From the NCBI RefSeq assembly GCF_001439605.1, contig NZ_LMBX01000014.1:45885-109884 (forward strand): a DNA stretch of 64,000 bases, in the 5' to 3' direction. The translations under genes and the position numbers were made by a program. A model generated the notes under the pieces. The model was given only the letters and a program-made list of their open reading frames with translations, searched no databases and was not told the origin of the DNA. The stretch is from Cytobacillus praedii (GTDB taxonomy: Bacteria > Bacillota > Bacilli > Bacillales > Cytobacillaceae). Below, piece by piece: positions 1 to 9,038 of this stretch; the first letter of the stretch is position 1, and every line of letters starts with the position of its first letter.

Positions 1-3
1 TGG

Positions 4-482
4 ATGAAAGCCCAAACTTGATAAAAAAACGAAAAAAAGGGTCTTCATCAAATAGATGAAAGCCTAAACTTGATAAAAAGACGTGAAAAAAGGCCTTCAT
101 GAAAGGAATGAAAGCCCAAACTTGATAAAAAGACGTGAAAAGAGGTCTTCAACGAAGGGATGAAGTCCCTAATTTGATAAAAAACGTGAAAAGAGGCCTT
201 CGTGAAAGGAATGAAAGCCCTAATTTGATAAAAAAGCGTGAAAAGAGGCCTTCGTGAAAGGAATGAAAGCCCTAATTTGATAAAAAAGCGTGAAAATGTG
301 CCTTCATGAAAGGAATGAAAGCCCAAACTTGATAAAAAAACATAAAAAGAGGCCTTCATTAAGGGGATGCCCCCCCCTACTTGGTAATTAACCGTGAAAA
401 TGTGCCTTCATGAAAGGAATGAAAGCCCAACTTGATAAAAAAACGTAAAAAGAGGTCTACATAGAGGGGATGAAGTCCCCAA
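4..482. repeat. Tandem array of ten 52-bp hairpin repeats
   Basis: Ten units begin with ATGAAAG or ATGAAGT at 4, 56, 108, 160, 211, 263, 315, 367, 419 and 470, so the period is 52 bp (twice 51). Each unit reads roughly as a T-rich stretch, AACGTGAAAAGAGG, a stem and ATGAAAGCCC. The segment GGCCTTCAT followed about 7 nt later by ATGAAAGCC can form an 8 of 9 bp hairpin. Variants such as GGTCTTCA/TGAAGTCC keep most of the pairing. The array may continue left of the window. The open frame on the minus strand through it only translates the repeat. A second array with the same period lies at about 29.74-30.17 kb. Confidence 0.93.
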
Positions 483-523
483 CCTTAAATAGGCAAAACT
501 GTAGATCAACCCTGGCGAGAACT

Positions 524-549
524 TGAAACTTTTACAGTGTATTCTCGTA
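524..549 (+). promoter_or_regulatory. ECF-sigma-type promoter of the serine hydrolase gene
   Basis: TGAAAC at 524-529 is followed by exactly 16 nt and then CGTA at 546-549. This is the classic Bacillus SigW/SigM-like layout. It lies 35 bp upstream of the TTG start of the next gene, so that gene is probably induced by cell-envelope stress. The sigma factor itself cannot be named from sequence; the ECF gene at 47.7 kb is one candidate. Confidence 0.6.
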
Positions 550-583
550 TAGAGAATGGAGTGAATGAAAGGGGGGACAAAAT

Positions 584-1705
584 TTGGAAATTGTTCTATG
601 GGCTATTGGTGGGATAGTATTTGTACTTGCATTGATTAACGGAATTGGTTTTTATAAGTACCGAAGAGAAATAATGAAGTTGGATGCTAATTATATTATT
701 GAGTTTATTAAAAGGAATGCGGAGAATGGAAATGTTTCATTATCTATTAATTATAACAATGAAAAATGGGCAGAAGTGAATGAAAAGATTCCTCAACCTT
801 TAGCAAGCACGGTTAAAATTATGGTAGCAATTGAATTTGCGCAGCAAGCGGCAGATGGTCGGATTGATCCGAAGAAGATGGTAAGTTTGCAAGAACTAGA
901 TTTATATTATGTACCGAGAACAGATGGTGGTGCCCATGAGGCATGGCTTGCACAATTTAAGAAGGCCAACATTGATTATGTACCATTAAGTGAGATTGCA
1001 AAGGGTATGATTGCATTCAGCTCTAATGCAAATACTGATTATCTGATTCAAGTTCTTGGATTGGAAAAAATCAATCGTGTGGCTGAAAGCCTAGAAATAA
1101 CCAATCATGAGCCAATCTATCCGATTGTTAGCTCACTGTTTATTCCTTCAAGTCTAATGACAGAAATGAATTTATCCAAAAAAGAGACGCTGCATGAGCT
1201 CAAACAGATGGCCATGAACGACTATCGAAATCGCGCAATAGCTATTCATAAGAACCTTCTCTCCAAACCGCTAATTCCTCGAGAAAAGCAAAAACTAATT
1301 AAAGTGTTGAATATGAAATTTCAAAAAGTCTGGTCGGATCGTATAACACGTTCAACAACAGAAACATATGCATCTATAATGAAGAAGCTGAACAGCAAAG
1401 AGTTTTTTAATAAGAATGTTTATGACTATTTGGATCCAATTATGGAGCAATTAATGGGTAAACCTGAAAATAGTGATTGGCTCCAACATGCAGGGCAAAA
1501 AGGGGGCTCCACTGCATTTGTAATAACTATGGCAATGTATGCAACTGATAAGGAAGGCAATCAAACCGAATTAGCCTTTTTCGCCAATGAATTATCTTTA
1601 ATAGAGCAAACAAAACTTTCTCGAGTGCTGAACGAGTTTCAGCTGAGGTTTCTCAGGGATTCAGAATTTAGAGAACTTATAAGGTCAGAGTTTTCACATT
1701 TGTAG
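584..1705 (+). CDS. Membrane-anchored beta-lactamase-fold serine hydrolase
   Basis: The protein has 373 residues. An N-terminal membrane segment (about 3-23) is followed by a class A beta-lactamase/penicillin-recognising fold outside the membrane. The three active-site motifs are visible: S-T-V-K at 75-78 (nucleophile Ser75, Lys78), S-S-N at 146-148 matching SxN, and K-G-G at 306-308 in the place of the KTG box. About 85 residues between motifs two and three look like an insertion. Start is TTG behind AAAGGGGGG; no ATG fits. The upstream ECF-type promoter suggests an envelope-stress role. Real beta-lactam hydrolysis is not shown; a peptidoglycan or peptide hydrolase is as likely. Confidence 0.85.
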   Translation: MEIVLWAIGGIVFVLALINGIGFYKYRREIMKLDANYIIEFIKRNAENGNVSLSINYNNEKWAEVNEKIPQPLASTVKIMVAIEFAQQAADGRIDPKKMVSLQELDLYYVPRTDGGAHEAWLAQFKKANIDYVPLSEIAKGMIAFSSNANTDYLIQVLGLEKINRVAESLEITNHEPIYPIVSSLFIPSSLMTEMNLSKKETLHELKQMAMNDYRNRAIAIHKNLLSKPLIPREKQKLIKVLNMKFQKVWSDRITRSTTETYASIMKKLNSKEFFNKNVYDYLDPIMEQLMGKPENSDWLQHAGQKGGSTAFVITMAMYATDKEGNQTELAFFANELSLIEQTKLSRVLNEFQLRFLRDSEFRELIRSEFSHL

Positions 1706-1801
1706 AAAGGCACGGATATACCCTTCTTTTATTATGGATTCCTATAAAATAGTAGATTTCTCCGCAAAAAAGCCTAAAATGAATAATGGGAGGTTTTATT
1801 C

Positions 1802-2521
1802 ATGCAAGAAATTAGTAATCTCGCATTATTCATTATTCTGTTATTTGTTTTTGTCCCGATTATTATTTCAATGAATCAAAAGTTAGGGATGGGCAAAGAT
1901 ATCCTCTATTCTTCGATAAGAGGATTTATTCAATTATTATTATTAGGATTTTTTATTTCATTTTTGTTTTCTTTAGAAAATGTTTTCGTCGTATTTGGCT
2001 ATATTTTTCTCATGATGATTATTGCTTCATTAAATGCATCTAAGAGAGGGTTGGACCGGAAAAAGTCATTTTTTATATTACTTGCCGGAATTGCACTGTC
2101 TGTTCTTCTCTGTATTTGTATCTGGCTAGTTTTTGAAATTATCCCGCTTGAGGCGCAGTATTTAATTCCCGTAGGGGGGATGTTTATTGGAAATGCGATG
2201 ATTGCTGGTGCGGTTGTTTTAGAAGCAATGAAAAACAATCCTGAAATGGAAGAAGAGTTTTTGAAGAAAAAGGCTATTAAAATAGCGATGATCCCAACAG
2301 TAGATATGTTAAAAACAGTCGGTCTGATTCAAATCCCTGGTACAATGACAGGTATGATTCTTGCTGGTGCAGATCCTTTCGGTTCAGTAAAATATCAAAT
2401 TTTTATTATTTTTACCTTATTAGTTGTATCCTCATTGGCAGCCATCATCGTCTGTTTACTCAATTATAAATACATTATGAAGGAAATCTCCATCCAACAG
2501 GATACTAGTATTACATTATAA
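1802..2521 (+). CDS. ABC transporter permease, UPF0014/FetB family
   Basis: The protein has 239 residues with about seven hydrophobic segments. It carries the family's conserved stretches PVGGMFIGNAM (about 122-132) and the PGTMTGMILAGADP loop (about 179-192). FetB of Escherichia coli is the membrane part of an iron-export ABC transporter. Here no FetA-type ATPase gene lies beside it, so the partner is encoded elsewhere or the protein is an orphan. Start ATG is preceded by GGGAGG. It is followed 14 bp later by an AraC regulator and may share its transcript. Metal specificity is inferred from the family only. Confidence 0.85.
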   Translation: MQEISNLALFIILLFVFVPIIISMNQKLGMGKDILYSSIRGFIQLLLLGFFISFLFSLENVFVVFGYIFLMMIIASLNASKRGLDRKKSFFILLAGIALSVLLCICIWLVFEIIPLEAQYLIPVGGMFIGNAMIAGAVVLEAMKNNPEMEEEFLKKKAIKIAMIPTVDMLKTVGLIQIPGTMTGMILAGADPFGSVKYQIFIIFTLLVVSSLAAIIVCLLNYKYIMKEISIQQDTSITL

Positions 2522-2535
2522 GAGGATGAAAATGA

Positions 2536-3441
2536 GTGCAACAAATTCAAATTCTGCAAAAAGTTATAGATTACATAGATGAACATATTAAGGAAGAGAT
2601 CAATCCAATGGATTTAGCACGTATTGCCGGTTATTCTCCATTTCATTTTTATCGGTTATTTAATCAGCATATTGGCTTTTCCATAATGGAATACGTTTTA
2701 AGAAGAAAGCTGCAATATGCTTTATATGAGCTTGCAAATGGAAAGAAAATAATTGAAATTGCAATGGATTACGGCTTTCACACGCATGCTGGATTTACTA
2801 AAGCATTTAAGAGATGTTTTGGCTGTCCTCCTAGTCTTTATAAGCTTCATTGTCCAGTATCTCTCCCGAATAGACTAGATTTATTGAAATTACAGCAAAA
2901 GGAGGTTGGGGGAATCGTCCTTCAGCCGAAAATGATTTCAAGAAATGCCTTTTGGGTAGCTGGAAAAAAGTTTGAAATCCAAGCGGGCAATATTTCTTTT
3001 ACGAGAGATGCACCAGCTTTCTGGGAAGATGGCGGATTTAATGACGGTGCAGTTGAGACAGATCTGTATAAATTACTCAATCCCAAAAAGCATGGTGAAT
3101 ATTGCTTTAATATTAGTCATGATATAGTTGAAAATCTTTTTACGTTTCTTTTTGCAGTAGACTATGAAAAGGATACTAATATCCCGACAGAAATGGTTAA
3201 ATGGGAGATTCCTGCAGCGACATATGCTGTTTTTAGGACTCCGTTAGTAGAAGTAGATCAGTTTGTTTCTTCTATTAAAGGGACTTGGCGTTATATTATT
3301 GAAGACTGGCTCCCGTATTCAGACTATGAAGTTGATGAAGATAGCTATGATTTTGAGTATTATGATGAAAATTGTCACCATTGGGACCACGAGAAAATTT
3401 ATATGGAAATTCATCTTCCAGTAAAAAAAAGAAGAGGGTGA
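2536..3441 (+). CDS. AraC-family regulator with GyrI-like effector domain
   Basis: The protein has 301 residues. Residues about 8-105 form an AraC-type double helix-turn-helix (YSPFHFYRLF and AMDYGFHTHAGFTKAFKR are typical helices). Residues about 115-297 form a GyrI-like small-molecule binding domain, as in Rob and BmrR-type multidrug sensors. Start is GTG with AGAGGA 9 nt upstream; the ATG at 2532 is in another frame with an early stop. It ends 3 bp before the convergent MFS transporter gene, so the pair could be a sensor and its efflux pump. That link is inferred from position only. Confidence 0.88.
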   Translation: MQQIQILQKVIDYIDEHIKEEINPMDLARIAGYSPFHFYRLFNQHIGFSIMEYVLRRKLQYALYELANGKKIIEIAMDYGFHTHAGFTKAFKRCFGCPPSLYKLHCPVSLPNRLDLLKLQQKEVGGIVLQPKMISRNAFWVAGKKFEIQAGNISFTRDAPAFWEDGGFNDGAVETDLYKLLNPKKHGEYCFNISHDIVENLFTFLFAVDYEKDTNIPTEMVKWEIPAATYAVFRTPLVEVDQFVSSIKGTWRYIIEDWLPYSDYEVDEDSYDFEYYDENCHHWDHEKIYMEIHLPVKKRRG

Positions 3442-3444
3442 AAC

Positions 3445-4677
3445 TTACCCTCTAGACATTTTTAATACTTTTTTTAATAAGTAAAGCACCGGGGATAAGA
3501 GGATTGCACTTATCACGATAGCTGTATTAATTGAAAATAATGAAGCGATTCCTCCAATGATTGGTCCGCCGCTAATCTGACCTATTGCATCTACTTGCCC
3601 TTTCACCGAAAAAAAGGTTGCGCGGACGGATGATTCCGGAATTACCGTATTCAGCCATATTTCTTCGAGTGGATGCATAATCTGCCTAGCTAATTGAATA
3701 ATTACATAAAAACTTATCAAACCAATAATAGACGTAGAGTATGAAAAACCAATTAGTGAACATATAATCAGCAAACTTCCTATAAATAGAGAGAGATAAA
3801 TTAATTTAAGATGCTGATGAATAGAGCTTCGATTTATGACATGCAATAGTACAAAAGACAAAAGGACAATCAAAAATTGAATAGCACCAGTTACAATTAC
3901 AATATTTCTTTCGGAGAAATAGGTGAGGGGGGATGCGTCAATGAAATGTGTTAGCCATAAACGATCAAAGCCCTCGCTATAAAATCCGAAAAACAATGCT
4001 ATTAGGAAAAGCAATCTTATTAAACGAATTTCTTTAGAATAGTTAGCAATTTTGCTGATATTTGTTTTCATATTCATCCATACAGATGATTGTGTTTGCA
4101 ATCTCAATGGGATGAACTTTTCTTCTTTCATATAAATCATTAAATAAACAGCGAGAGCGATCATGCAAAGTCCGCCAAGTATGATAGGCAGGTTCAGCAT
4201 AAATATTCCTGTAACGATGCTTAAAGGAATTGCGATCATTTGACCAAGGTTGCTTGCCTTTGCTCCATTAACAAATGCACTAGCCGCCTGTTCTTCACCT
4301 ATTTCATCACTAATCCATGCTTGTAATGACCCGCTGGTAAAGGTATAGCCGATCCCCCATAATATTTGTGAAAAAATAACAGCTAGAAATATTGGAAACA
4401 ATCCTTCAACTAGAAATCCAATACCAATTAAAAGGTATCCAATAATAATTGATAATTTTCTGCTTTTTATATCAGAAACAACCCCAGTCGGAATTTCAAA
4501 AATAAAAACAGTTAGTTCAAGTACAGTACCAACCAATACCAGTTCAATCGGATTGAGATTGACTACTTGCACATGATACAACAAATTTACTGTAAAAATA
4601 AATGTGAAGAATAGTTGAGAAAAAAAACAGGTATGGATATATACAAAATATGGATTACGGTTCAATAAGCGATTCAT
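3445..4677 (-). CDS. Major facilitator superfamily transporter
   Basis: The protein has 410 residues with about 12 membrane helices. The loop EIPTGVVSDIKSRK (about 62-75) is the MFS motif A region between helices 2 and 3 (G-x-x-x-D-x-x-x-R-K/R). It resembles drug or small-molecule exporters of the MFS_1 group; the substrate cannot be read from sequence. The start ATG has a strong GGAGGA site. The gene faces the AraC/GyrI regulator tail to tail with 3 bp between stop codons, and no hairpin terminator fits in that gap. Confidence 0.85.
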   Translation of the reverse strand: MNRLLNRNPYFVYIHTCFFSQLFFTFIFTVNLLYHVQVVNLNPIELVLVGTVLELTVFIFEIPTGVVSDIKSRKLSIIIGYLLIGIGFLVEGLFPIFLAVIFSQILWGIGYTFTSGSLQAWISDEIGEEQAASAFVNGAKASNLGQMIAIPLSIVTGIFMLNLPIILGGLCMIALAVYLMIYMKEEKFIPLRLQTQSSVWMNMKTNISKIANYSKEIRLIRLLFLIALFFGFYSEGFDRLWLTHFIDASPLTYFSERNIVIVTGAIQFLIVLLSFVLLHVINRSSIHQHLKLIYLSLFIGSLLIICSLIGFSYSTSIIGLISFYVIIQLARQIMHPLEEIWLNTVIPESSVRATFFSVKGQVDAIGQISGGPIIGGIASLFSINTAIVISAILLSPVLYLLKKVLKMSRG

Positions 4678-4753
4678 ATCATTCCTCCTTACATTTATCT
4701 TAAAGAGGAATGAACGTTATTTCTTTTCCAAATTTGCGATAATAGAATAAAAG

Positions 4754-4784
4754 AAACCTGTCTCAATACGTAAGAGACAGGTTT
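4754..4784 (-). terminator. Intrinsic terminator of the diguanylate cyclase gene
   Basis: AAACCTGTCTC and GAGACAGGTTT form a perfect 11-bp stem with a 9-nt loop just past the stop codon of the minus-strand gene. The minus-strand sequence that follows is T-rich (CTTTTATTCTATT). Confidence 0.85.
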
Positions 4785-4789
4785 ATCTG

Positions 4790-6337
4790 TTATTTATTCC
4801 TTGCAGCGAAGATTCTATTTCTTCCTTCTTGTTTTGCTTTATATAACGCTTGATCAGTAAGATCCAGAAGTTCTGAGAAATTATCTGCTGATTCTGGCAA
4901 ATGACCAACTCCCATTGAAACGGTTACAGGCTTTCCAGTAGGGCTGTTCGTCGTTTCTAAAGTTTTCCTCAAACGCTCCGCAATTACTACTGCTTGTTCA
5001 AGTTCGATTTCTGGAAGGATAATCAGAAATTCTTCACCACCCCAGCGGAAGCCCAGATCACTTTCAATCGTTATCTCAGAAATTAATTTAGCGATGTATC
5101 TTAAAACCTCATCTCCTTTAAGATGGCCATACTGATCATTTATTAATTTAAAACGATCAATATCGAAAAGGATAATAGAAAATGGATCTGTGCTAAGTGT
5201 CATTTTTTCCAAAGCACGGCGATTATATAGGCCTGTTAGATGATCACGCTTTGATTCGCTTTCAGCAGAGTTGAGCTTTTTCTGGTAAAAATCAATTGCG
5301 ATTAATAATGTACGCTTCAATTCTCTAATCTCAAAATACCATTCGGGAATTTTTTCTGTCGGTACCGGTTTGTTTTTTGTAACTTGATGAGCATAAATGG
5401 CTAAATCCCTAATTGGATCAACAATTTTTATTAACATAAAGATCGTTAATACAAATACAAATAGCATAAATGGGATCGTATAGAAGCTAATTTGTTTGCC
5501 TAGTTCGTAAGTTGGTTTATTTACAGCTATCTGTGAGGTTTGAGAAACAATCCCCCAGTCATTTGCATCAACAGTGGCATAGCCAGCTAACATTTTTTCT
5601 CCCAAAGTATTAATAACAACCCGACTTCCGCTGTTACCTTTTATTAATTCTTTTACTACTTCGTTTTCTTTAACATTGTCATTTATTCTATTTATATTGG
5701 GATGAAAAATGATATTTCCCTTTGAATCAACAACATAAACATATGAATCGTTTTGGTGCTTAGGATGCTGACCAAGAATGGTCTTAATACTGTTTTCTTC
5801 ATGCAGATTGATTGTTCCAGCAAGAAAGCCAATATATGTACCGACATCATTAAAAACTGGAACAGATATTAATATAACTAATTTTCCATTTATCCCAACA
5901 TAGGGGTCCGAAACTGTATGTCTTTTTCTCTCTAGTGCTTCACGAGCACCGATTGAATTTACTTTTGTTCCTTCTACATTAATATCTGGAACAGATGCAA
6001 TAACAATCCCATTACGATCAACAAACCAGGTACTGTTGAAATAAGTTGTAGAGTGCAATAAATCATATAAATCTTTATATATATATTTTGAATCTAACGT
6101 TTTATAATCTTCGTCTCTTGCTTCGACACTTAAATTTGAAAACATATCACGAAAATGCATGTTTGTTGTATCAGCCAGTTTTTTTGCATAAAATTGATTC
6201 TCTATTAAATAATTTTTCTCAAGAGTATTTTTGCTTACTATTTGGCTTGATATTAAACTGCCAACATATGTGCCAATCATCGCAAAGCTCAACAAGAGTA
6301 AAATTAATAATTTTATACTTAATTTTATTGGTTTCAT
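4790..6337 (-). CDS. Diguanylate cyclase with extracytoplasmic Cache sensor
   Basis: The protein has 515 residues. It has a membrane helix at about 8-28, a double-Cache-like sensor outside the cell (about 40-275), a second membrane helix at about 284-304, a HAMP-like linker, and a C-terminal GGDEF domain (about 362-515). The active-site motif is GGEEF at 433-437, with the metal-binding Asp392 in FDIDRF, so the domain should make cyclic di-GMP. There is no RxxD inhibitory site five residues before GGEEF. No EAL or HD-GYP partner lies nearby. The gene is alone, with its own terminator; start ATG follows GAGGAAATGAT. Confidence 0.92.
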   Translation of the reverse strand: MKPIKLSIKLLILLLLSFAMIGTYVGSLISSQIVSKNTLEKNYLIENQFYAKKLADTTNMHFRDMFSNLSVEARDEDYKTLDSKYIYKDLYDLLHSTTYFNSTWFVDRNGIVIASVPDINVEGTKVNSIGAREALERKRHTVSDPYVGINGKLVILISVPVFNDVGTYIGFLAGTINLHEENSIKTILGQHPKHQNDSYVYVVDSKGNIIFHPNINRINDNVKENEVVKELIKGNSGSRVVINTLGEKMLAGYATVDANDWGIVSQTSQIAVNKPTYELGKQISFYTIPFMLFVFVLTIFMLIKIVDPIRDLAIYAHQVTKNKPVPTEKIPEWYFEIRELKRTLLIAIDFYQKKLNSAESESKRDHLTGLYNRRALEKMTLSTDPFSIILFDIDRFKLINDQYGHLKGDEVLRYIAKLISEITIESDLGFRWGGEEFLIILPEIELEQAVVIAERLRKTLETTNSPTGKPVTVSMGVGHLPESADNFSELLDLTDQALYKAKQEGRNRIFAARNK

Positions 6338-6533
6338 ATCATTTCCTCAAAAAAAAGTACTATTCACAGTTTGAATAGCCTTAAGAAGAGTATACTATTA
6401 TTTTTAAACGGATAACAATATGAAATTCATGTTTTAAAGCATAGAAATGTTGGAAATAGCAGATGTTCTATTAATATCAATATTTAGTGGAGATAGGGAA
6501 CGCAAATTTTCTCCTTTAATTATTTTTCTACAA

Positions 6534-7727
6534 TCATATTAAGGAGATGATCCAACCTCCGAATGCCCCAGCGGCAACAATTATCCAAGAAGGCAGTTTC
6601 CAAAAAACGAGCATGCTATATAAAATCCCAGCAAATGCAAAGTCCACTGGAGATACTATCGAGCTAGTCCAAATAGGGTAATACAATGCAGCAATCAAGA
6701 TTCCGACAACAGCAGCGTTTACACCCATTAATGCACCTTTAATTTTTGGATTTTGCCGCAGCATATCCCAAAAAGGAAGAGTACCTAATATTAACAGGAA
6801 GGCTGGTAAGAAAATAGCGACCGAAGCAATTATTCCTCCTTTCCAACCATCCATCACCGCTCCGAGATAGGCTGCAAATGTAAATAGAGGACCAGGAACA
6901 GCTTGTGCAGCACCGTAACCAGCCAAGAAGCTCTCTTCACTTATCCAGCCGCTTGGAACAAATTCACGTTCAAGTAAGGGAAGGACGACATGACCGCCGC
7001 CAAACACTAACGAACCGGATCTGTAAAAACTATCGAACATTGCAATCCAATAGGATGAAGTAAATTCGCGTAAGAATGGCAAAATTATAAGTAAACTAAA
7101 GAATAATAGAAGACATCCTATACCTAACCTTCGGGATAGAGGAAAATGAGTTTTTACAGTATGACTCTCATGATTTTGTTTATAAAGGAAATAGCCAATT
7201 AGTGCAGATAGAACGATGATCCCAACTTGAGTAAATGCAGTTTGCCATAATAAAGAAGCAACTAATGCAAATAAAGCAATTGCTTTTCTGCTTAAATCTG
7301 GTGTTAGTTTCTGTCCCATTCCTAAAATAGCATGCGCAACAACAACTACTGCAACAATCTTCAATCCATGAATCCATCCTGCTTCTGAGACATCAAAGGT
7401 TTGCAGAAAGAGTGCAAATAAAATGAGAGCGATGACTGAAGGCAATGTAAAACCTAGAAACGATACAATTCCTCCTAAGACACCGGCACGCATTACCCCG
7501 ATTCCAATCCCTACCTGGCTGCTTGCCGGACCGGGTAGGAATTGACATAAAGCAACTAAATCTGCATAGCTTTTTTCATCCATCCATTTTCTCTTGCGAA
7601 TGTACTCTTCATGAAAGTAGCCTAAATGAGCAATGGGTCCTCCAAAAGATGTGAATCCAAGACGTGTTGAAATAATCAGGATTTCAATTAATTTAGAAAA
7701 ATATCTTTCTGTTTTTTGAGATTTCAA
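6534..7727 (-). CDS. Chromate transporter, long-chain CHR (ChrA) family
   Basis: The protein has 397 residues, the size of fused two-domain CHR proteins. The two halves repeat the family signatures: GFTSFGGPIAHLGYF (about 24-38) with LPGPASSQVG in the first, and FGGGHVVLPLLE with VPGPLFTFAAYLG in the second. About ten membrane helices are expected. ChrA proteins export chromate; sulfate-related roles are also known, so the substrate is not certain. Start is TTG behind AGAGGGTGATC. The 196 bp between its stop and the cyclase promoter region contain no recognisable gene or strong hairpin. Confidence 0.92.
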   Translation of the reverse strand: MKSQKTERYFSKLIEILIISTRLGFTSFGGPIAHLGYFHEEYIRKRKWMDEKSYADLVALCQFLPGPASSQVGIGIGVMRAGVLGGIVSFLGFTLPSVIALILFALFLQTFDVSEAGWIHGLKIVAVVVVAHAILGMGQKLTPDLSRKAIALFALVASLLWQTAFTQVGIIVLSALIGYFLYKQNHESHTVKTHFPLSRRLGIGCLLLFFSLLIILPFLREFTSSYWIAMFDSFYRSGSLVFGGGHVVLPLLEREFVPSGWISEESFLAGYGAAQAVPGPLFTFAAYLGAVMDGWKGGIIASVAIFLPAFLLILGTLPFWDMLRQNPKIKGALMGVNAAVVGILIAALYYPIWTSSIVSPVDFAFAGILYSMLVFWKLPSWIIVAAGAFGGWIISLI

Positions 7728-7859
7728 AGTTGATCACCCTCTTGCATGTGTTTTAATATTTTACAGCTCTAGCGATTGATTCGCTGAAGTCTATCAATAT
7801 TAAAAATATAACACTTGTTCTGTTCTTAGCAGAATGACCAACAAAAAATTTACAAAATC

Positions 7860-7888
7860 TTTACATTGTAATATATCCATTTTAATAC
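7860..7888 (+). promoter_or_regulatory. Vegetative (SigA-like) promoter of the S66 peptidase gene
   Basis: TTTACA at 7860-7865, a 17-nt spacer and TAATAC at 7883-7888 match the housekeeping promoter. Transcription would begin near 7895 and give a leader of about 100 nt. The rest of the 271-bp gap shows no gene that I can support. Confidence 0.5.
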
Positions 7889-7998
7889 AATTATTATATT
7901 GGAATGTTTTAGGAGGGAATGATAAACAATTGTCGAATTTATTCATATTACGAGGATTTGATATTTGTAAATAGATATTCTTTAAGGACGTGGTCTAA

Positions 7999-9012
7999 AT
8001 GATAACTTACCCATTCTTAGATAAGGGAACAACAATTGGTGTAACGGCGCCATCTTCTGGAGTACAGCCTGAATTGCATGATCTGATAAAACAATCGTGC
8101 GAGCGAATGAAGTCAAAAGGTTTCAATGTTACATGCGGAGATACAGTTTGGACTCAAGACAAAGCAAAATCTGCACCAGCAAAGAAACGTGCCGAGGAAT
8201 TTAATAAAATGATGGCTGATGAAAATATTGGCCTGATTTTTCCTCCTTGGGGCGGTGAGCTGCTGATTGAAATACTTGAGGAAATTGATTTTAGCCAGAT
8301 TCAAAATAAGTGGGTTTTAGGTTATTCAGATACGAGTGTTTTATTGCTGGCAATCACTTTAACAAGTGGAATCGCAACCGCACATGGAACAAATTTAATC
8401 GATTTAAGAGGGGAATATTCAGACGAAACGACAGCCATGTGGGAGAAGGTGCTTTCAAAAAAGCATGGTGAATCTGTGCTGCAGCATTCGTCTAAGAAAT
8501 ATCAAGAAAAGTGGGAGCACGATCATCCAACTCCCTGTGTCTTCCATTTAACAGAACCAACTTCCTGGAAGACGATTTCAGAAGGGAAAGTTGAAGTAGA
8601 AGGTCGATTAGTTGGCGGCTGTATTGATATGATCCGGCATTTAATTGGCACACCGTTTGGTAATGTACAAAGCTTTAGACAGAATTATATTAATGATGAA
8701 CCGCTTCTATGGTATTTTGAGAATTGTGAGATGACCGCGACTGATTTAAGAAGGTCTTTAGTACAAATGAAATTAGCTGGCTGGTTTGAAAATTGTGCAG
8801 GGATCTTGTTTGGCAGAAGTGCGGCGAATACGCCTGTAGGAAACTATACAGTAGAAGATGTTTATTTAGAATTATCAGCAGAACTCGATATTCCAGTTAT
8901 TTATGATATCGATTGCGGTCATGTACCTCCACAAATGACTTTCATCAATGGATCATATGCTGAAGTAATTGTAGGGGAAGGGAAAAGTACAGTACGCCAA
9001 TACTTTAGATAA
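7999..9012 (+). CDS. S66-family serine peptidase (LD-carboxypeptidase/MccF-like)
   Basis: The protein has 337 residues and full family length. The nucleophile sits in G-Y-S-D with Ser110. The Ser-Glu-His triad is completed by a Glu in FENCE (241 or 244) and His308 in CGHVPPQM. MccF-type members cleave microcin C-like aminoacyl-nucleotides, while LdcA types trim murein tetrapeptides. The PPWGGE stretch (82-87) and overall length favour the MccF-like branch; I cannot decide the substrate. Start ATG has AAGGA 10 nt upstream. A 27-codon frame at 7919 ends in an ATGA overlap with this start but is poorly supported. Confidence 0.85.
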   Translation: MITYPFLDKGTTIGVTAPSSGVQPELHDLIKQSCERMKSKGFNVTCGDTVWTQDKAKSAPAKKRAEEFNKMMADENIGLIFPPWGGELLIEILEEIDFSQIQNKWVLGYSDTSVLLLAITLTSGIATAHGTNLIDLRGEYSDETTAMWEKVLSKKHGESVLQHSSKKYQEKWEHDHPTPCVFHLTEPTSWKTISEGKVEVEGRLVGGCIDMIRHLIGTPFGNVQSFRQNYINDEPLLWYFENCEMTATDLRRSLVQMKLAGWFENCAGILFGRSAANTPVGNYTVEDVYLELSAELDIPVIYDIDCGHVPPQMTFINGSYAEVIVGEGKSTVRQYFR

Positions 9013-9038
9013 TTCGTGATTAAACAGGGGGATTATCA

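Noticed and set aside
48..359. 103-codon minus-strand frame in the left repeat array
   Set aside because: It only translates the 52-bp repeat (a recurring SFH-x-FLSSLGFHSFHE-like pattern), has no ribosome site, and exists because the array happens to stay open.
4..482. CRISPR array
   Set aside because: The units have no identical repeat plus unique spacer structure; the whole 52-bp unit is similar, and no cas genes are nearby. The same applies to 29741-30170.
7919..8002. 27-codon ORF before the S66 peptidase gene with an ATGA overlap
   Set aside because: Its AGGAGGG lies only one base from the ATG, too close for normal initiation, and the peptide shows no recognisable features.
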